Shown here: positions 16,759 through 25,613 of the stretch, in pieces
Layout of the letters: every line of letters begins with the position of its first letter
Numbering within the stretch: the first letter of the stretch is position 1
Assembly (NCBI GenBank): GCA_900539185.1
Contig: UQBG01000008.1
Coordinates: forward strand, 53,911-117,910
DNA from: an uncultured Clostridium sp.
GTDB lineage: Bacteria; Bacillota; Clostridia; Lachnospirales; Lachnospiraceae
Direction: 5' to 3'
DNA: 64,000 bases
The notes under the pieces: model-generated
Told to the model about the DNA's origin: nothing
The model's database searches: none
What the model saw: the letters and a program-made list of their open reading frames with translations, nothing else
Translations under genes and position numbers: made by a program

Positions 16759-18255
16759 TTATAATTCTTCCAGAATATCTGCATCCGGGACTGCTTTCTT
16801 CGTCGCACCCTTGAAGTTCCGGACTGCTACGGTTGCCTTATTGATCGGAATATTCGTACCGGCTCCGGCGATACAGCCTCCCGGACAGCCCATACCCTCG
16901 ATCAGACAGCCATTCTTACGGCCGGCCTTCGCCAGCATCAGCATCTTTCTGCACTCACTTAAACCTTCCGCATGCTCGATATTTACCTCTACCTCAGGGT
17001 GGTATTCTTTGATACATGCCTTAATCGCATCCGCCACACCTCCGGCTACCGCATATCCTCGACCGGCTCCGGTCGCATCCTCCATCGGCACACCCTGACG
17101 AAAATCATCAAATTCAATATCCTGTACTAAGAACATCGCATCCAACTCCTCGAATGTGATAACAAAATCCACATCACTTCGAACGGTACGTCTGGACGCC
17201 TCCAGCTTCTTTGCTGCACATGGTCCGATAAATACAACGGATGCATTCGGATGTTCCTTCTTAATAATTCTGGCAGTTGCTACCATCGGTGTCAATTCAT
17301 TGGATATCATACTAATGGTTTCCGGAAAATATTTCTTTGCCAGCATCGCCCAGGACGGACAGCAGGAAGTCAGCAGAAATGGCTGTTTTCCGCTCGCTAC
17401 GGCCTCTACATAATGCTCTGCCTCTGCCATGGCTCCGATATCGGCACCGATTGCTACCTCATATACATCCTTAAAGCCCAACTTGATCAAAGCGGCTTTG
17501 ATCTTCTCCGGCGTCGCATACTCGCCAAACTGCCCTACAAAGGCAGGTGCAATCTCTGCAATGATCTCTCTTCCGGACTTCATCGCACGAATCAACTGAA
17601 ACAGCTGTGACTTATCCGCAATCGCTCCAAATGGGCAGCTGACCATACACATACCACAGGACACACATTTATCTTCATTAATCTTTGCTCTTCCGTGCTC
17701 GTCGCTCTCGATTGCTCCCACTCCACAGGCATCTGCACACGGACGTCTCTTATTTGCGATCGCATCATACGGACAATTGGCCTTACACTTTCCGCATTTG
17801 ATACACTTATTCTGATCAATAAAGGACCTTCCGTTCACCCAGGAGATGGCATCCATCGGACATACCTCCATACACGGATGTGCTACACAGCCCTTACACT
17901 GATTGCTTACCTCATATATGTTATTTTCACAGGCATTGCAGGCGGATGGAATGACCTGCATCAATGGCGGCTCATAATACTTTTCATCGATTGCACTTTC
18001 CTCCAGTCCCTGTGTGACATGCACCGGTCGATCCTCCGGACGCAGCGACATTCCCATCGCCAGGCGCACCCGTTCACTGGTAATCGCCCGTTCTCGATAT
18101 ATATTATCACAATACTGTGGTGTATCTCCCGGTGTAACCTTATATGGAATCGCCTCGATATCATCATTAATCGAATCCGAATTATATGCTACCTTTGCTA
18201 TCTCTACAAATACCTGCTTGCGTAATCTTCTAACATCCGTTTCTAAGCCTCGCAT
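16759..18255 (-). CDS. Monomeric [FeFe] hydrogenase with N-terminal ferredoxin clusters
   Basis: 498 residues. Cysteine-rich ferredoxin-type segments fill about 106-212, including CIKCGKCKANCP and CVSCGMCMVSCP, and should carry [4Fe-4S] clusters. The H-cluster domain follows. Its P1 motif is TSCCPSW (Cys298, Cys299), P2 is GPCAAKK (Cys346), and P3 is EGMGCPGGC (Cys457, Cys461), so all four H-cluster ligands and the proton-relay Cys298 are present. The usual Met of P2 (MPCxxK) is Gly344, a feature of non-prototypical hydrogenases. I favour a group B-like enzyme, as in many gut clostridia, but grouping needs a tree. It would make or use H2 with ferredoxin in the cytoplasm. The hydE/F/G maturases are not nearby. 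Confidence 0.92.
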   Translation of the reverse strand: MRGLETDVRRLRKQVFVEIAKVAYNSDSINDDIEAIPYKVTPGDTPQYCDNIYRERAITSERVRLAMGMSLRPEDRPVHVTQGLEESAIDEKYYEPPLMQVIPSACNACENNIYEVSNQCKGCVAHPCMEVCPMDAISWVNGRSFIDQNKCIKCGKCKANCPYDAIANKRRPCADACGVGAIESDEHGRAKINEDKCVSCGMCMVSCPFGAIADKSQLFQLIRAMKSGREIIAEIAPAFVGQFGEYATPEKIKAALIKLGFKDVYEVAIGADIGAMAEAEHYVEAVASGKQPFLLTSCCPSWAMLAKKYFPETISMISNELTPMVATARIIKKEHPNASVVFIGPCAAKKLEASRRTVRSDVDFVITFEELDAMFLVQDIEFDDFRQGVPMEDATGAGRGYAVAGGVADAIKACIKEYHPEVEVNIEHAEGLSECRKMLMLAKAGRKNGCLIEGMGCPGGCIAGAGTNIPINKATVAVRNFKGATKKAVPDADILEEL

Positions 18256-18299
18256 ATGGAACCTCCGCTTTTTTCTTTGTCTTAAATATAATTAGAGTT

Positions 18300-18329
18300 A
18301 TTATACCACTCCTGCACCGGATCTGTCTA
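18300..18329 (-). promoter_or_regulatory. Promoter of the hydrogenase operon
   Basis: TAGACA (18329-18324), an 18-base spacer, and a perfect TATAAT (18305-18300), about 40 bases before the hydrogenase start. Confidence 0.65.
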
Positions 18330-18372
18330 TGAAAGAACCTATTTTCCCATTTTGTATTTCTGGCACCGGGAC

Positions 18373-18401
18373 TTGCATTTTTTCGAACGGGTCTTTATAC
18401 T
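18373..18401 (+). promoter_or_regulatory. Promoter of the lytic transglycosylase gene
   Basis: TTGCAT (18373-18378), a 17-base spacer, and TATACT (18396-18401). It lies downstream of the in-frame ATG at 18352, so that ATG cannot be the start. Confidence 0.7.
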
Positions 18402-18438
18402 AATGATAGATTTAGAATTCGATTTAAGAGGTATCTTT

Positions 18439-19032
18439 ATGGCATACGTTACTTCAATGACATATTCAACAGAAGCCCAGTTCTTAGAGGCGGTCGAAGC
18501 CGCAAAGCTGGCGCAGCAGAAAGCACAGCTTTCCTCTGCTTCGCAGTCAAGGGTTGCTTCTTCCTCTTTTCAGGACTTATTAAATAGCAGTACCGCTGCC
18601 TATGCATCCACTGATGCTTATCGTACCCGTACCATGCAGACCGCCGGCTATTCTTCTGCCGATCTGGATGCCTGCTTTCAGGAAGCTGCAGCTACTTACA
18701 ATCTGCCGGTTGACTTATTAAAGGCAGTGGCAAAGCAGGAATCAAACTTCCAGTCCGATGTTGTATCCTCCTCCGGTGCCGTCGGTATAATGCAGCTTAT
18801 GCCGGGTACCGCATCCTATCTGGGGGTTACGGACTCCTATGACCCTTACCAGAACATCATGGGTGGGGCCAAGCTCTTGGCCCAGCTATCCGAGCACTAT
18901 CAGGGAGATCTGTCTCTGACACTGGCCGCTTATAATGCCGGTTCCGGTGTCGTTGATAAATATGGTGGTATTCCGCCTTATACAGAAACCCGGAACTTTG
19001 TTGCAAAAATAAAGGCCAGCCTCGGTATGTAG
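18439..19032 (+). CDS. SLT-type lytic transglycosylase, no signal peptide
   Basis: 197 residues from the ATG at 18439 (AGAGG seven bases upstream). The N-terminal 75 residues are Ala/Ser/Gln-rich and helical, and carry no signal peptide. The catalytic domain (about 75-197) holds the Slt motifs AVAKQESNFQS with catalytic Glu101, GIMQLMP (116-122) and AYNAG (164-168). Enzymes of this fold cleave the MurNAc-GlcNAc bond of peptidoglycan. With no signal peptide, the route to the wall is unclear. Small Slt proteins of this type can be part of flagellar, conjugation or spore systems, but none is nearby. A terminator overlaps its 3' end. Confidence 0.9.
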   Translation: MAYVTSMTYSTEAQFLEAVEAAKLAQQKAQLSSASQSRVASSSFQDLLNSSTAAYASTDAYRTRTMQTAGYSSADLDACFQEAAATYNLPVDLLKAVAKQESNFQSDVVSSSGAVGIMQLMPGTASYLGVTDSYDPYQNIMGGAKLLAQLSEHYQGDLSLTLAAYNAGSGVVDKYGGIPPYTETRNFVAKIKASLGM

Positions 19033-19044
19033 GCTGGTCTTTTG
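19011..19044 (+). terminator. Terminator overlapping the transglycosylase stop codon
   Basis: Stem AGGCCAGCC paired with GGCTGGTCT, followed by TTTTGCTTTT. The left arm lies in the last codons of the gene and the TAG stop in the loop-right arm region. Confidence 0.85.
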
Positions 19045-19081
19045 CTTTTCCTCTTCTTCTTACTGCTGCACTCCAGAATAC

Positions 19082-19303
19082 TTAATGATGGTAATTCTGC
19101 ATCCGCATTGCGTATTCATCTGCGATCTGCTTGTATTTTCTATAGTCTTTTTCTTTCAGATCTCCGGAGCTTTGATACTGTTCTACCAGTTCCTGATATT
19201 CCCGTAATGCGGTTCTTGCCAGATCTTTGTAGTTATTCTCCAGATTCATCTTCAGTTCATTTAACTTTCCGTCAAGTGCCTGCTTAATCTTCCGTTTTAC
19301 CAT
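19082..19303 (-). CDS. Small helical hypothetical protein
   Basis: 73 residues, almost entirely charged and amphipathic helix (Lys, Glu, Gln, Tyr rich), ending MRMQNYHH. There is no signal peptide or span. It starts behind GGGAG, 32 bases after the DUF1653 gene, so it is probably the second gene of that operon. The family is not recognised. Confidence 0.65.
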   Translation of the reverse strand: MVKRKIKQALDGKLNELKMNLENNYKDLARTALREYQELVEQYQSSGDLKEKDYRKYKQIADEYAMRMQNYHH

Positions 19304-19335
19304 ATGCTCCCTTACCTTCTTCTATCTGTCTATGG

Positions 19336-19863
19336 TTATCGGTTACTTCTCTCATACTTGGCAAGCGTATGCAATGCATATTGTACACTGGCATACTGCT
19401 CTTCCAATGAACCGGTTCCGGTAGAAATATCCAAAGATGCTGCCACATCGGTCAATATCACCTCATCGATGGTATCCCGCATCTCCAGAAAGATCTTCAG
19501 CTTTGCACTATAGGTCTCCGCATCCAGAAACTGCATTAACAGCGGATTCACACCTTCCTCCTCTGACTGTACGCCACTTTCAGCCGTTCCAACCGCAGCA
19601 TGATCCTGTATATCGGTTTCTTCCGGCGAATACACCAGTTCAAAGCGATACTCCTGTTCGATACCCGGATACTTCTCTTTATCTAATCGTTCCATAAACA
19701 TGGAAAGCGGACGAATATACACCTTATATTCGCCGTACAGTGCCTGATATACAACCATCTCTTCATTGGTTTCCGAATGATATCCTAATGTAATAATCTG
19801 ATAGAGATTCCCCTTAAAGTGTTGGTATCTCTGTCCCGGAACGGGACGTACTGCCTGATTCAT
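19336..19863 (-). CDS. DUF1653-domain protein
   Basis: 175 residues. The N-terminal DUF1653 domain (about 6-65) shows RPVPGQRYQHFKGNLYQII, GYHSETNEEMVVYQALYG and VYIRPLSMFMERL. The rest is an acidic linker and a helical C-terminus. The biochemical role of DUF1653 is not established. It starts behind AAGGAAG and has a clear promoter, and it is followed by the 73-residue gene. Confidence 0.85.
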   Translation of the reverse strand: MNQAVRPVPGQRYQHFKGNLYQIITLGYHSETNEEMVVYQALYGEYKVYIRPLSMFMERLDKEKYPGIEQEYRFELVYSPEETDIQDHAAVGTAESGVQSEEEGVNPLLMQFLDAETYSAKLKIFLEMRDTIDEVILTDVAASLDISTGTGSLEEQYASVQYALHTLAKYERSNR

Positions 19864-19930
19864 CCTTCACACTTCCTTACACATATTCAAAGCGGATTCC
19901 CTCGATGAAAGGAACCACACTACTTCTTTT

Positions 19931-19959
19931 ATTATATACATCTCCGGTCTTCATTTCAA
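19931..19959 (-). promoter_or_regulatory. Promoter of the DUF1653 gene pair
   Basis: TTGAAA (19959-19954), a 17-base spacer, and TATAAT (19936-19931), about 60 bases before the start. Confidence 0.8.
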
Positions 19960-20018
19960 GGAAAAAACAGACACAAAAACAGACACTGCATGTAATTTCA
20001 TTAAGACGTATGTTCACA

Positions 20019-20047
20019 TTGAAAAATAACTGCCCGCATATTATAAT
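20019..20047 (+). promoter_or_regulatory. Promoter of the beta-CASP gene
   Basis: TTGAAA (20019-20024), a 17-base spacer, and TATAAT (20042-20047), about 45 bases before the ATG. Confidence 0.8.
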
Positions 20048-20092
20048 TATATCATACTGTATTATAAAGGCTTACGTAAAGGGGGACTACTT

Positions 20093-21697
20093 ATGAAGCT
20101 AACTTTTATCGGAGCAGATCATGAGGTCACTGGAAGCTGTCACTTCTTAGAAATCGCAGGCAAGAAGCTGGCAATCGACTGTGGTATGGAACAGGGCGCT
20201 GATATCTACGAAAATGAAGATATGCCGTATCCTGCTGCAGATATTGACTACATTTTTCTGACTCATGCACACATTGACCATAGCGGATATCTTCCGCTTA
20301 TTTACTCCCAGGGCTTCCGAGGATCCATATTTGCCACTAAGGCTACCACCGATCTGTGCCAGATCATGCTTCGGGATAGTGCCCACATTCAGGAAATGGA
20401 GGCAGAATGGAAGAATCGGAAGGCCAGACGATCCGGTCTGCCGGAGGTCACACCTCTTTATACCATACAGGATGCCGAGAATGTCATCTCACACTTCCAT
20501 TCTCTGGACTATGATGCGATCGTAACGATCTGCGACGGAATTCAGGTCCGTTTTTCCGATGTCGGTCACCTTCTCGGATCCGCCAGCATCGAGCTATGGG
20601 CAACCGAAAATGAACAGACCGTGAAGCTGGCATTCTCCGGCGATATCGGCAATATCAACCAGCCGCTGATCCGCGATCCACAGTATCTGTCAGAGGCAGA
20701 TTATGTCATCATGGAGTCTACCTATGGCGATCGTTCCCATCCGGCTACACCGGACTATGTAAAAGAACTGACCACAATTATCCGCGATACCTTTGCAAGA
20801 GGCGGAAATGTAGTGATCCCATCCTTTGCCGTCGGACGGACGCAGGAGCTCCTGTACTTCATTCGCGAAATCAAAATGCAGAATCTTCTGCCGGAATATC
20901 CGGACTTTGAAGTATATGTAGATAGCCCTCTGGCTGTAGAAGCAACCAATGTATTCAACCGAAATGTGGAAAGCTGCTTCGACGAAGAGGCGATGGCATT
21001 GGTTCGAAAGGGAATTAATCCAATCGCCTTCCCGGGTCTGAAAACTTCTGTTACCAGCGAGGAATCCAAAGCCATCAACTTCAATCCCCAGCCAAAGGTG
21101 ATTCTCTCTGCCTCCGGTATGTGTGAGGCGGGTCGAATCAGACATCATCTGAAGCACAACCTATGGAGACCGGAGTGTACGGTTCTCTTTGTTGGATATC
21201 AGGCAAACGGAACGCTGGGCCGCTCTCTCTTAGAAGGTGCACCTGCCGTCACACTCTTTGGTGAAACCATCGAAGTAAGGGCACACATCCTGAAGCTCGA
21301 AGGCATCAGCGGGCATGCAGACAAGGAACACCTGATCCAATGGCTGCAGGCCATTTCTCCAAAGCCGAAAGAAGTCTTCGTTGTTCATGGCGAAGACAGT
21401 GTCTGTGACAGTTTTGCCACCTGTCTCCGAGAGGAATATGACTATCACGCCGAAGCGCCTTATACCGGTGCTTCCTTTGATCTCCTGACCGGACAGTGGA
21501 TCACCGATGGCAATCAAACAAAGAAGTCCAAAGCAGTGATTGCGAAAAACAGCCGTGCTATGACGATCTACCTTCGTCTGGTGGCAGCCGGTCAGCGCCT
21601 GTTAGCTGTGATCCGCCATAACGAAGGTGGCAGTAACAAGGATCTGATCAAGTTTACCGACCAGATCAATTCTCTCTGTGATAAATGGGATCGTTAG
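20093..21697 (+). CDS. Metallo-beta-lactamase/beta-CASP RNA-processing-type hydrolase
   Basis: 534 residues. The metallo-beta-lactamase core has LTHAHIDHSG (His58, His60, Asp62, His63), a DVGHLLGSASIEL metal motif and AFSGDIG. The beta-CASP insertion and C-terminal motifs include ASGMCEAGRIRHHL and GHADKEHL. This is the CPSF73/YsjJ-like single-domain branch, not full RNase J, and it carries a roughly 70-residue C-terminal extension with no family motif. The expected activity is endo- or exoribonuclease. The strong GGGGG ribosome binding site fixes the start. The subtilase gene follows directly. Confidence 0.92.
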   Translation: MKLTFIGADHEVTGSCHFLEIAGKKLAIDCGMEQGADIYENEDMPYPAADIDYIFLTHAHIDHSGYLPLIYSQGFRGSIFATKATTDLCQIMLRDSAHIQEMEAEWKNRKARRSGLPEVTPLYTIQDAENVISHFHSLDYDAIVTICDGIQVRFSDVGHLLGSASIELWATENEQTVKLAFSGDIGNINQPLIRDPQYLSEADYVIMESTYGDRSHPATPDYVKELTTIIRDTFARGGNVVIPSFAVGRTQELLYFIREIKMQNLLPEYPDFEVYVDSPLAVEATNVFNRNVESCFDEEAMALVRKGINPIAFPGLKTSVTSEESKAINFNPQPKVILSASGMCEAGRIRHHLKHNLWRPECTVLFVGYQANGTLGRSLLEGAPAVTLFGETIEVRAHILKLEGISGHADKEHLIQWLQAISPKPKEVFVVHGEDSVCDSFATCLREEYDYHAEAPYTGASFDLLTGQWITDGNQTKKSKAVIAKNSRAMTIYLRLVAAGQRLLAVIRHNEGGSNKDLIKFTDQINSLCDKWDR

Positions 21698-21758
21698 CCT
21701 CACATTTCCAACTCCTGTGCATACCCTAATCGTAAGGAGTACAGCAGGATCAGAAGCT

Positions 21759-22697
21759 ATGGCAGCCGTTTTCGACACAGATATTATATTGCAACCGAAT
21801 CATCGTATACATGCAGACTATGCCCACCACCGTCACATTTATGGGACGGGAGTGGGCATTGCGGTTTTAGATACGGGGGTTTATCCAAGATCTGATTTTT
21901 CCCATTATCCTCAGCAGCCCCAGATTCTGTCTAATCGGATCCTCCACTTCCAGGACTTTGTAAATGACCATAAGAAGGCCTATGATGATTCCGGTCATGG
22001 TTCTCATATCTGCGGAAGGATCGCTTCTTCTTCTCTGCTCGCAGAGGATGAATATCTGGGGATTGCCCCCGGCTGCAGCCTGATTGTTCTAAAGGTTCTG
22101 GATAAGAATGGAAATGCTCCTGTCAGCACCTTTTTAAAAGCTCTTCGCTGGATCAGTCAATATCACAAGACTTACAACATCCGCATCGTAAACATCTCCA
22201 TCGGAACCAACGCCCCTCATTCCTCCAGCCATCATCTTCTGACAGAAGCTGTCGAATCCCTCTGGGACCAAGGTCTGATCATTTGTGCTTCCGCAGGCAA
22301 CAACGGTCCAAAACCCGGATCTATCAGTTCTCCGGGCGATAGCTGTTCCATTATCACTGTCGGAGCCTCCGATGACAACCTTTCTGCTCTGACACATGGT
22401 ACCAGACGTCTATACTCCGGACGTGGTCCGACAAGCTGTCAGAACGTAAAACCGGAAATCGTAGCACCTGGAAGCCAGATCATCAGCTGCAGCAATCAGC
22501 CGCAGGGCTATGCAGTCAAAACCGGAACCTCCATGTCTACCGCCTTCGTCAGCGGTGCCCTGGCACTCTTGCTGGAACAGGAACCTGCCCTTACTAATCA
22601 GGATGTAAAAAACCGCCTGCACAAATGTGCCAGGCGGTTAGATTTACCTCATTTTCAACAGGGCTGGGGACTTTTAGATATCTCACGTCTTCTGTAA
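21759..22697 (+). CDS. S8 family subtilisin-like protease, intracellular type
   Basis: 312 residues from the ATG at 21759. The catalytic triad is visible: Asp39 (AVLDTGV), His80 (DSGHGSH) and Ser258 (GTSMSTAFVSG), and the oxyanion Asn lies in SAGNNGP (about 181). No signal peptide or propeptide precedes the domain, so it looks like an intracellular subtilisin. The frame is open upstream to a GTG at 21678 that overlaps the previous stop. AAGGAG at 21736-21741 is too far from 21759 to be ideal, so the start is less certain than the product. The last 90 bases contain the opposing operon's terminator. Confidence 0.92.
   Translation: MAAVFDTDIILQPNHRIHADYAHHRHIYGTGVGIAVLDTGVYPRSDFSHYPQQPQILSNRILHFQDFVNDHKKAYDDSGHGSHICGRIASSSLLAEDEYLGIAPGCSLIVLKVLDKNGNAPVSTFLKALRWISQYHKTYNIRIVNISIGTNAPHSSSHHLLTEAVESLWDQGLIICASAGNNGPKPGSISSPGDSCSIITVGASDDNLSALTHGTRRLYSGRGPTSCQNVKPEIVAPGSQIISCSNQPQGYAVKTGTSMSTAFVSGALALLLEQEPALTNQDVKNRLHKCARRLDLPHFQQGWGLLDISRLL
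22605..22640 (-). terminator. Terminator of the amino-acid operon, lying inside the opposite gene
   Basis: On the minus strand AACCGCCTGGCAC, loop ATTT, GTGCAGGCGGTT, then TTTTTA (22639-22606). It is about 110 bases beyond the aconitase stop and lies within the 3' coding region of the subtilase gene. Confidence 0.8.
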
Positions 22698-22747
22698 ATC
22701 AGATATCTGATCCCCAACACTGCTTATTTCTTTATTTTGTTATACCT

Positions 22748-25039
22748 TTACTTTCCGGATCGGTTATAGTTAATCAAGCAGCCATCCAGAATGATCTCTC
22801 TCTCATTATCGGTTAACTGTCCAAGAGTTACCGTAAACTCCTTCATGTCCTTGTTTACAACATATGCCTTGATCTCATCGGTCTTATTCTTCACTGCTTC
22901 TGCAATGCCCGGAATAAAGATATAGTCATCATTTGCAAACGGAAGTTCTGTGTCCTTATCCTTAATTAGGAATGGAAGCATACCCCAGTTAATCAGGTTA
23001 GAACGATACCGCTTCGTTGCATATTCATTGGCAATATTCGCCCAGCCTCCCAGTACCTTCTGACAGGATGCAGCCTGCTCACGGGCAGAACCGTCTCCCG
23101 GTTTAACAGCAAAGATCGTACTGCCGACACCAACCGTCTTTCTGCTGATTGTATAGGTTTCCTTGATCTTATCCATGATCGGTGTCAGCTCCGGAAGTGC
23201 TTCACATGGACAGGTATCTGCCTCGATCGCCTTCTGTGCCTTCTGAACCTCTTTTGCCCGTCCTACATATGCAGGATCTTTTCTGGACAGTGTAAACTCT
23301 GCCAGACCAAGCGGATTGGAACGATAAGACGATGTTTCACCGGATGGGATCAGTTCATCGGTCGTGGTAACCGGATCATGGATCTCAGATACGACCTTCA
23401 GAATCAGATTCTCCGGCAGTGGTGCCATTGCCGGCCAGTCCTTAATATTTGGTCCAAACTTAATCTCTACGGAAGGATCGGCCTTGCCAACCCCATTGTA
23501 TACACGATGCTCATATATGCTCTTATCAAAGTAATACTTTCTCTGTGTAAAATTCACATCCAGATCCGTTGCGGCTGTCAGATATCCCTTATTGGCTGCA
23601 GTTGCTGCGATAGACCGCGCATCCATCAGTGCCACGGATGAAATCTGTCCATTCTGGATCTTAGAGCCTTCCCGGTTCGGGAAGTTTCTGGTTGAGTGAC
23701 GAATACTAAATGCATTATTTGCAGGGGTATCACCGGCACCAAAGCAAGGACCGCAGAATGCAGTCTTTACAATCGAACCTGTCTCAATCAGATCTGCCAA
23801 CACACCATTCTTTGCCAGTTCCATATAGATCGGAGTACTTGCCGGATATACACTTAATGTAAACTCATCTGCTCCGATGTAAGAACCCTTCAGGATATCC
23901 GCTGCTTCACAGATATTTTCAAATCCACCGCCGGCACAGCCTGCGATAATTCCCTGTTCTACATACAGTTTTCCATTCCGAACCTTATCCTTTAAAGTAA
24001 AGTCTACTTTACCATCCAGACTTACCTTTGCACGCTTCTCACAGTCGTCTAAGATATCCATCAGATTTGCATTCAGTTCCTCAATGGTATATACATTACT
24101 TGGATGGAATGGCATTGCGATCATAGGCTTAACAGCTGACAGATCTACATACACAACGCCATCATAATATGCAACTGCACCAGGATTTAACTCCTTATAA
24201 TCTTCACTTCTGCCATGGATCTCATAGAACTCCTTAATTCTGTCATCCGTCTTCCAGATGGATGACAAACAGGTTGTCTCTGTGGTCATAACATCAATAC
24301 CGATTCGGTAATCGGCACTTAAGTTCTCTACACCGGGACCTACAAACTCCATAACCTTATTCTTAACATAACCACAGCCAAAGGTTGCACCAATGATTGC
24401 CAGAGCCACATCCTGTGGGCCGACACCCTTCTGTGGCTTACCGGTCAGATAAACAGCTACTACGCCCGGCATATCAACATCATAGGTCTTCGATAAGAGC
24501 TGCTTAACCAGTTCTCCGCCGCCTTCTCCGATCGCCATGGTTCCCAATGCACCATAACGGGTATGGCTATCAGAGCCCAGAATCATCTGTCCACCGGCTG
24601 CCAGCATCTCTCTGGCAAACTGATGAATGACTGCCTGATGAGGAGGTACATACATTCCACCGTACTTCTTTGCACAGGAAAGACCAAACATATGATCATC
24701 CTCATTGATGGTTCCTCCTACCGCACATAATGAATTGTGACAGTTCGTTAATACATATGGAATCGGGAATTTCTCCAGTCCGGATGCTCTGGCTGTCTGG
24801 ATAATTCCTACAAATGTAATATCATGCGATGTCAGCTTATCAAACTTAATCTGAAGCTTCTTATCATTTCCGGATGTGTTATGTGCCTGAAGAATCTGAT
24901 ATGCCATCGTATTCTTCGCAGCCTCTTCCTTTGACAGCTTGCTACCTGTCTGTGCCTCATAACCGGCTGCTGCCTGTCCATCCTGGATCAGCTCTGTACC
25001 GTTTATAAGATAGGCTCCACTATCATATAATGTAACCAT
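22748..25039 (-). CDS. Aconitate hydratase-family protein
   Basis: 763 residues, a single-chain [4Fe-4S] hydratase that should interconvert citrate and isocitrate. The cluster ligands are expected in GIIAGCAGGGFEN (the counterpart of GSCTN) and in FCGPCFGAGD. LTNCHNSLCAVGG, LGSDSHTRYGALG and the C-terminal swivel domain (YRSNLINWGMLPF) are also visible. The first cluster motif differs from the classical one, and databases often call such proteins simply hydratase. Together with icd it can feed 2-oxoglutarate. It starts behind AAGGAGG and is the last gene of the minus-strand amino-acid block. Confidence 0.9.
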   Translation of the reverse strand: MVTLYDSGAYLINGTELIQDGQAAAGYEAQTGSKLSKEEAAKNTMAYQILQAHNTSGNDKKLQIKFDKLTSHDITFVGIIQTARASGLEKFPIPYVLTNCHNSLCAVGGTINEDDHMFGLSCAKKYGGMYVPPHQAVIHQFAREMLAAGGQMILGSDSHTRYGALGTMAIGEGGGELVKQLLSKTYDVDMPGVVAVYLTGKPQKGVGPQDVALAIIGATFGCGYVKNKVMEFVGPGVENLSADYRIGIDVMTTETTCLSSIWKTDDRIKEFYEIHGRSEDYKELNPGAVAYYDGVVYVDLSAVKPMIAMPFHPSNVYTIEELNANLMDILDDCEKRAKVSLDGKVDFTLKDKVRNGKLYVEQGIIAGCAGGGFENICEAADILKGSYIGADEFTLSVYPASTPIYMELAKNGVLADLIETGSIVKTAFCGPCFGAGDTPANNAFSIRHSTRNFPNREGSKIQNGQISSVALMDARSIAATAANKGYLTAATDLDVNFTQRKYYFDKSIYEHRVYNGVGKADPSVEIKFGPNIKDWPAMAPLPENLILKVVSEIHDPVTTTDELIPSGETSSYRSNPLGLAEFTLSRKDPAYVGRAKEVQKAQKAIEADTCPCEALPELTPIMDKIKETYTISRKTVGVGSTIFAVKPGDGSAREQAASCQKVLGGWANIANEYATKRYRSNLINWGMLPFLIKDKDTELPFANDDYIFIPGIAEAVKNKTDEIKAYVVNKDMKEFTVTLGQLTDNEREIILDGCLINYNRSGK

Positions 25040-25087
25040 TCTATGTCCTCCTTTTATGCCTTTTTACCCTGTTTTCTATTATGATGC

Positions 25088-25552
25088 CTAGTTTACAAAC
25101 TTTAGGACAATTCCTAAAATCACGAATATCGCAGCTACCACCAGAGCAATGATATTTAATACCATACCGGCTGTTGCCATGCCCTTCTTCGGGGAATTCT
25201 TTCCCTGTGCTGCATTCTGAATACCAACGATTGCAAGGATAATAAACAAACCTCCATACAGGAAACCACCACCCAGCAGTGTACTGCACATCATTCCCAG
25301 ATTCAGTACACACAGGACTATACCGATAATCAGACTGGTCTTTGCCTTCTTGGCATTTGCCTCTTCCATCGTCTTCATATTCTGTGGCGCCTGATTATTT
25401 TCCGGAACCGTTCCTCCAGTCATACTGCTTCCGCTTGCATCATAACTCCCGGTCGTACCATAGCTTCCGCTTGCATCATAGCTTCCGGTCGTGTTGCTGC
25501 CGGTTCCAAATGTCTCCTTATCATATCCCGTCTGATTCTGATTATTATCCAT
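25088..25552 (-). CDS. Small membrane protein with Gly/Ser/Tyr repeats
   Basis: 154 residues from the ATG at 25552 (AAGGAG upstream; an in-frame ATG at 25576 lacks a good site). Residues 1-60 are low complexity, with SYDASGS repeated twice around SYGTTG. Two hydrophobic regions follow (about 74-115 and 128-152), separated by GKNSPKKGMATAG, a pattern seen in DUF4190-type proteins. The function is unknown. It lies between asd and the aconitase gene in the same direction. Confidence 0.75.
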   Translation of the reverse strand: MDNNQNQTGYDKETFGTGSNTTGSYDASGSYGTTGSYDASGSSMTGGTVPENNQAPQNMKTMEEANAKKAKTSLIIGIVLCVLNLGMMCSTLLGGGFLYGGLFIILAIVGIQNAAQGKNSPKKGMATAGMVLNIIALVVAAIFVILGIVLKFVN

Positions 25553-25613
25553 CGTTTCTCCTTCTTGTTTCTTCATATTTCAAATCGTACGTCAACTTTT
25601 TTCGTACTTACTC

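Noticed and set aside
18352..18438. Upstream start of the lytic transglycosylase
   Set aside because: It precedes the promoter at 18373-18401 and encodes sequence unlike the family; AGAGG fits 18439.
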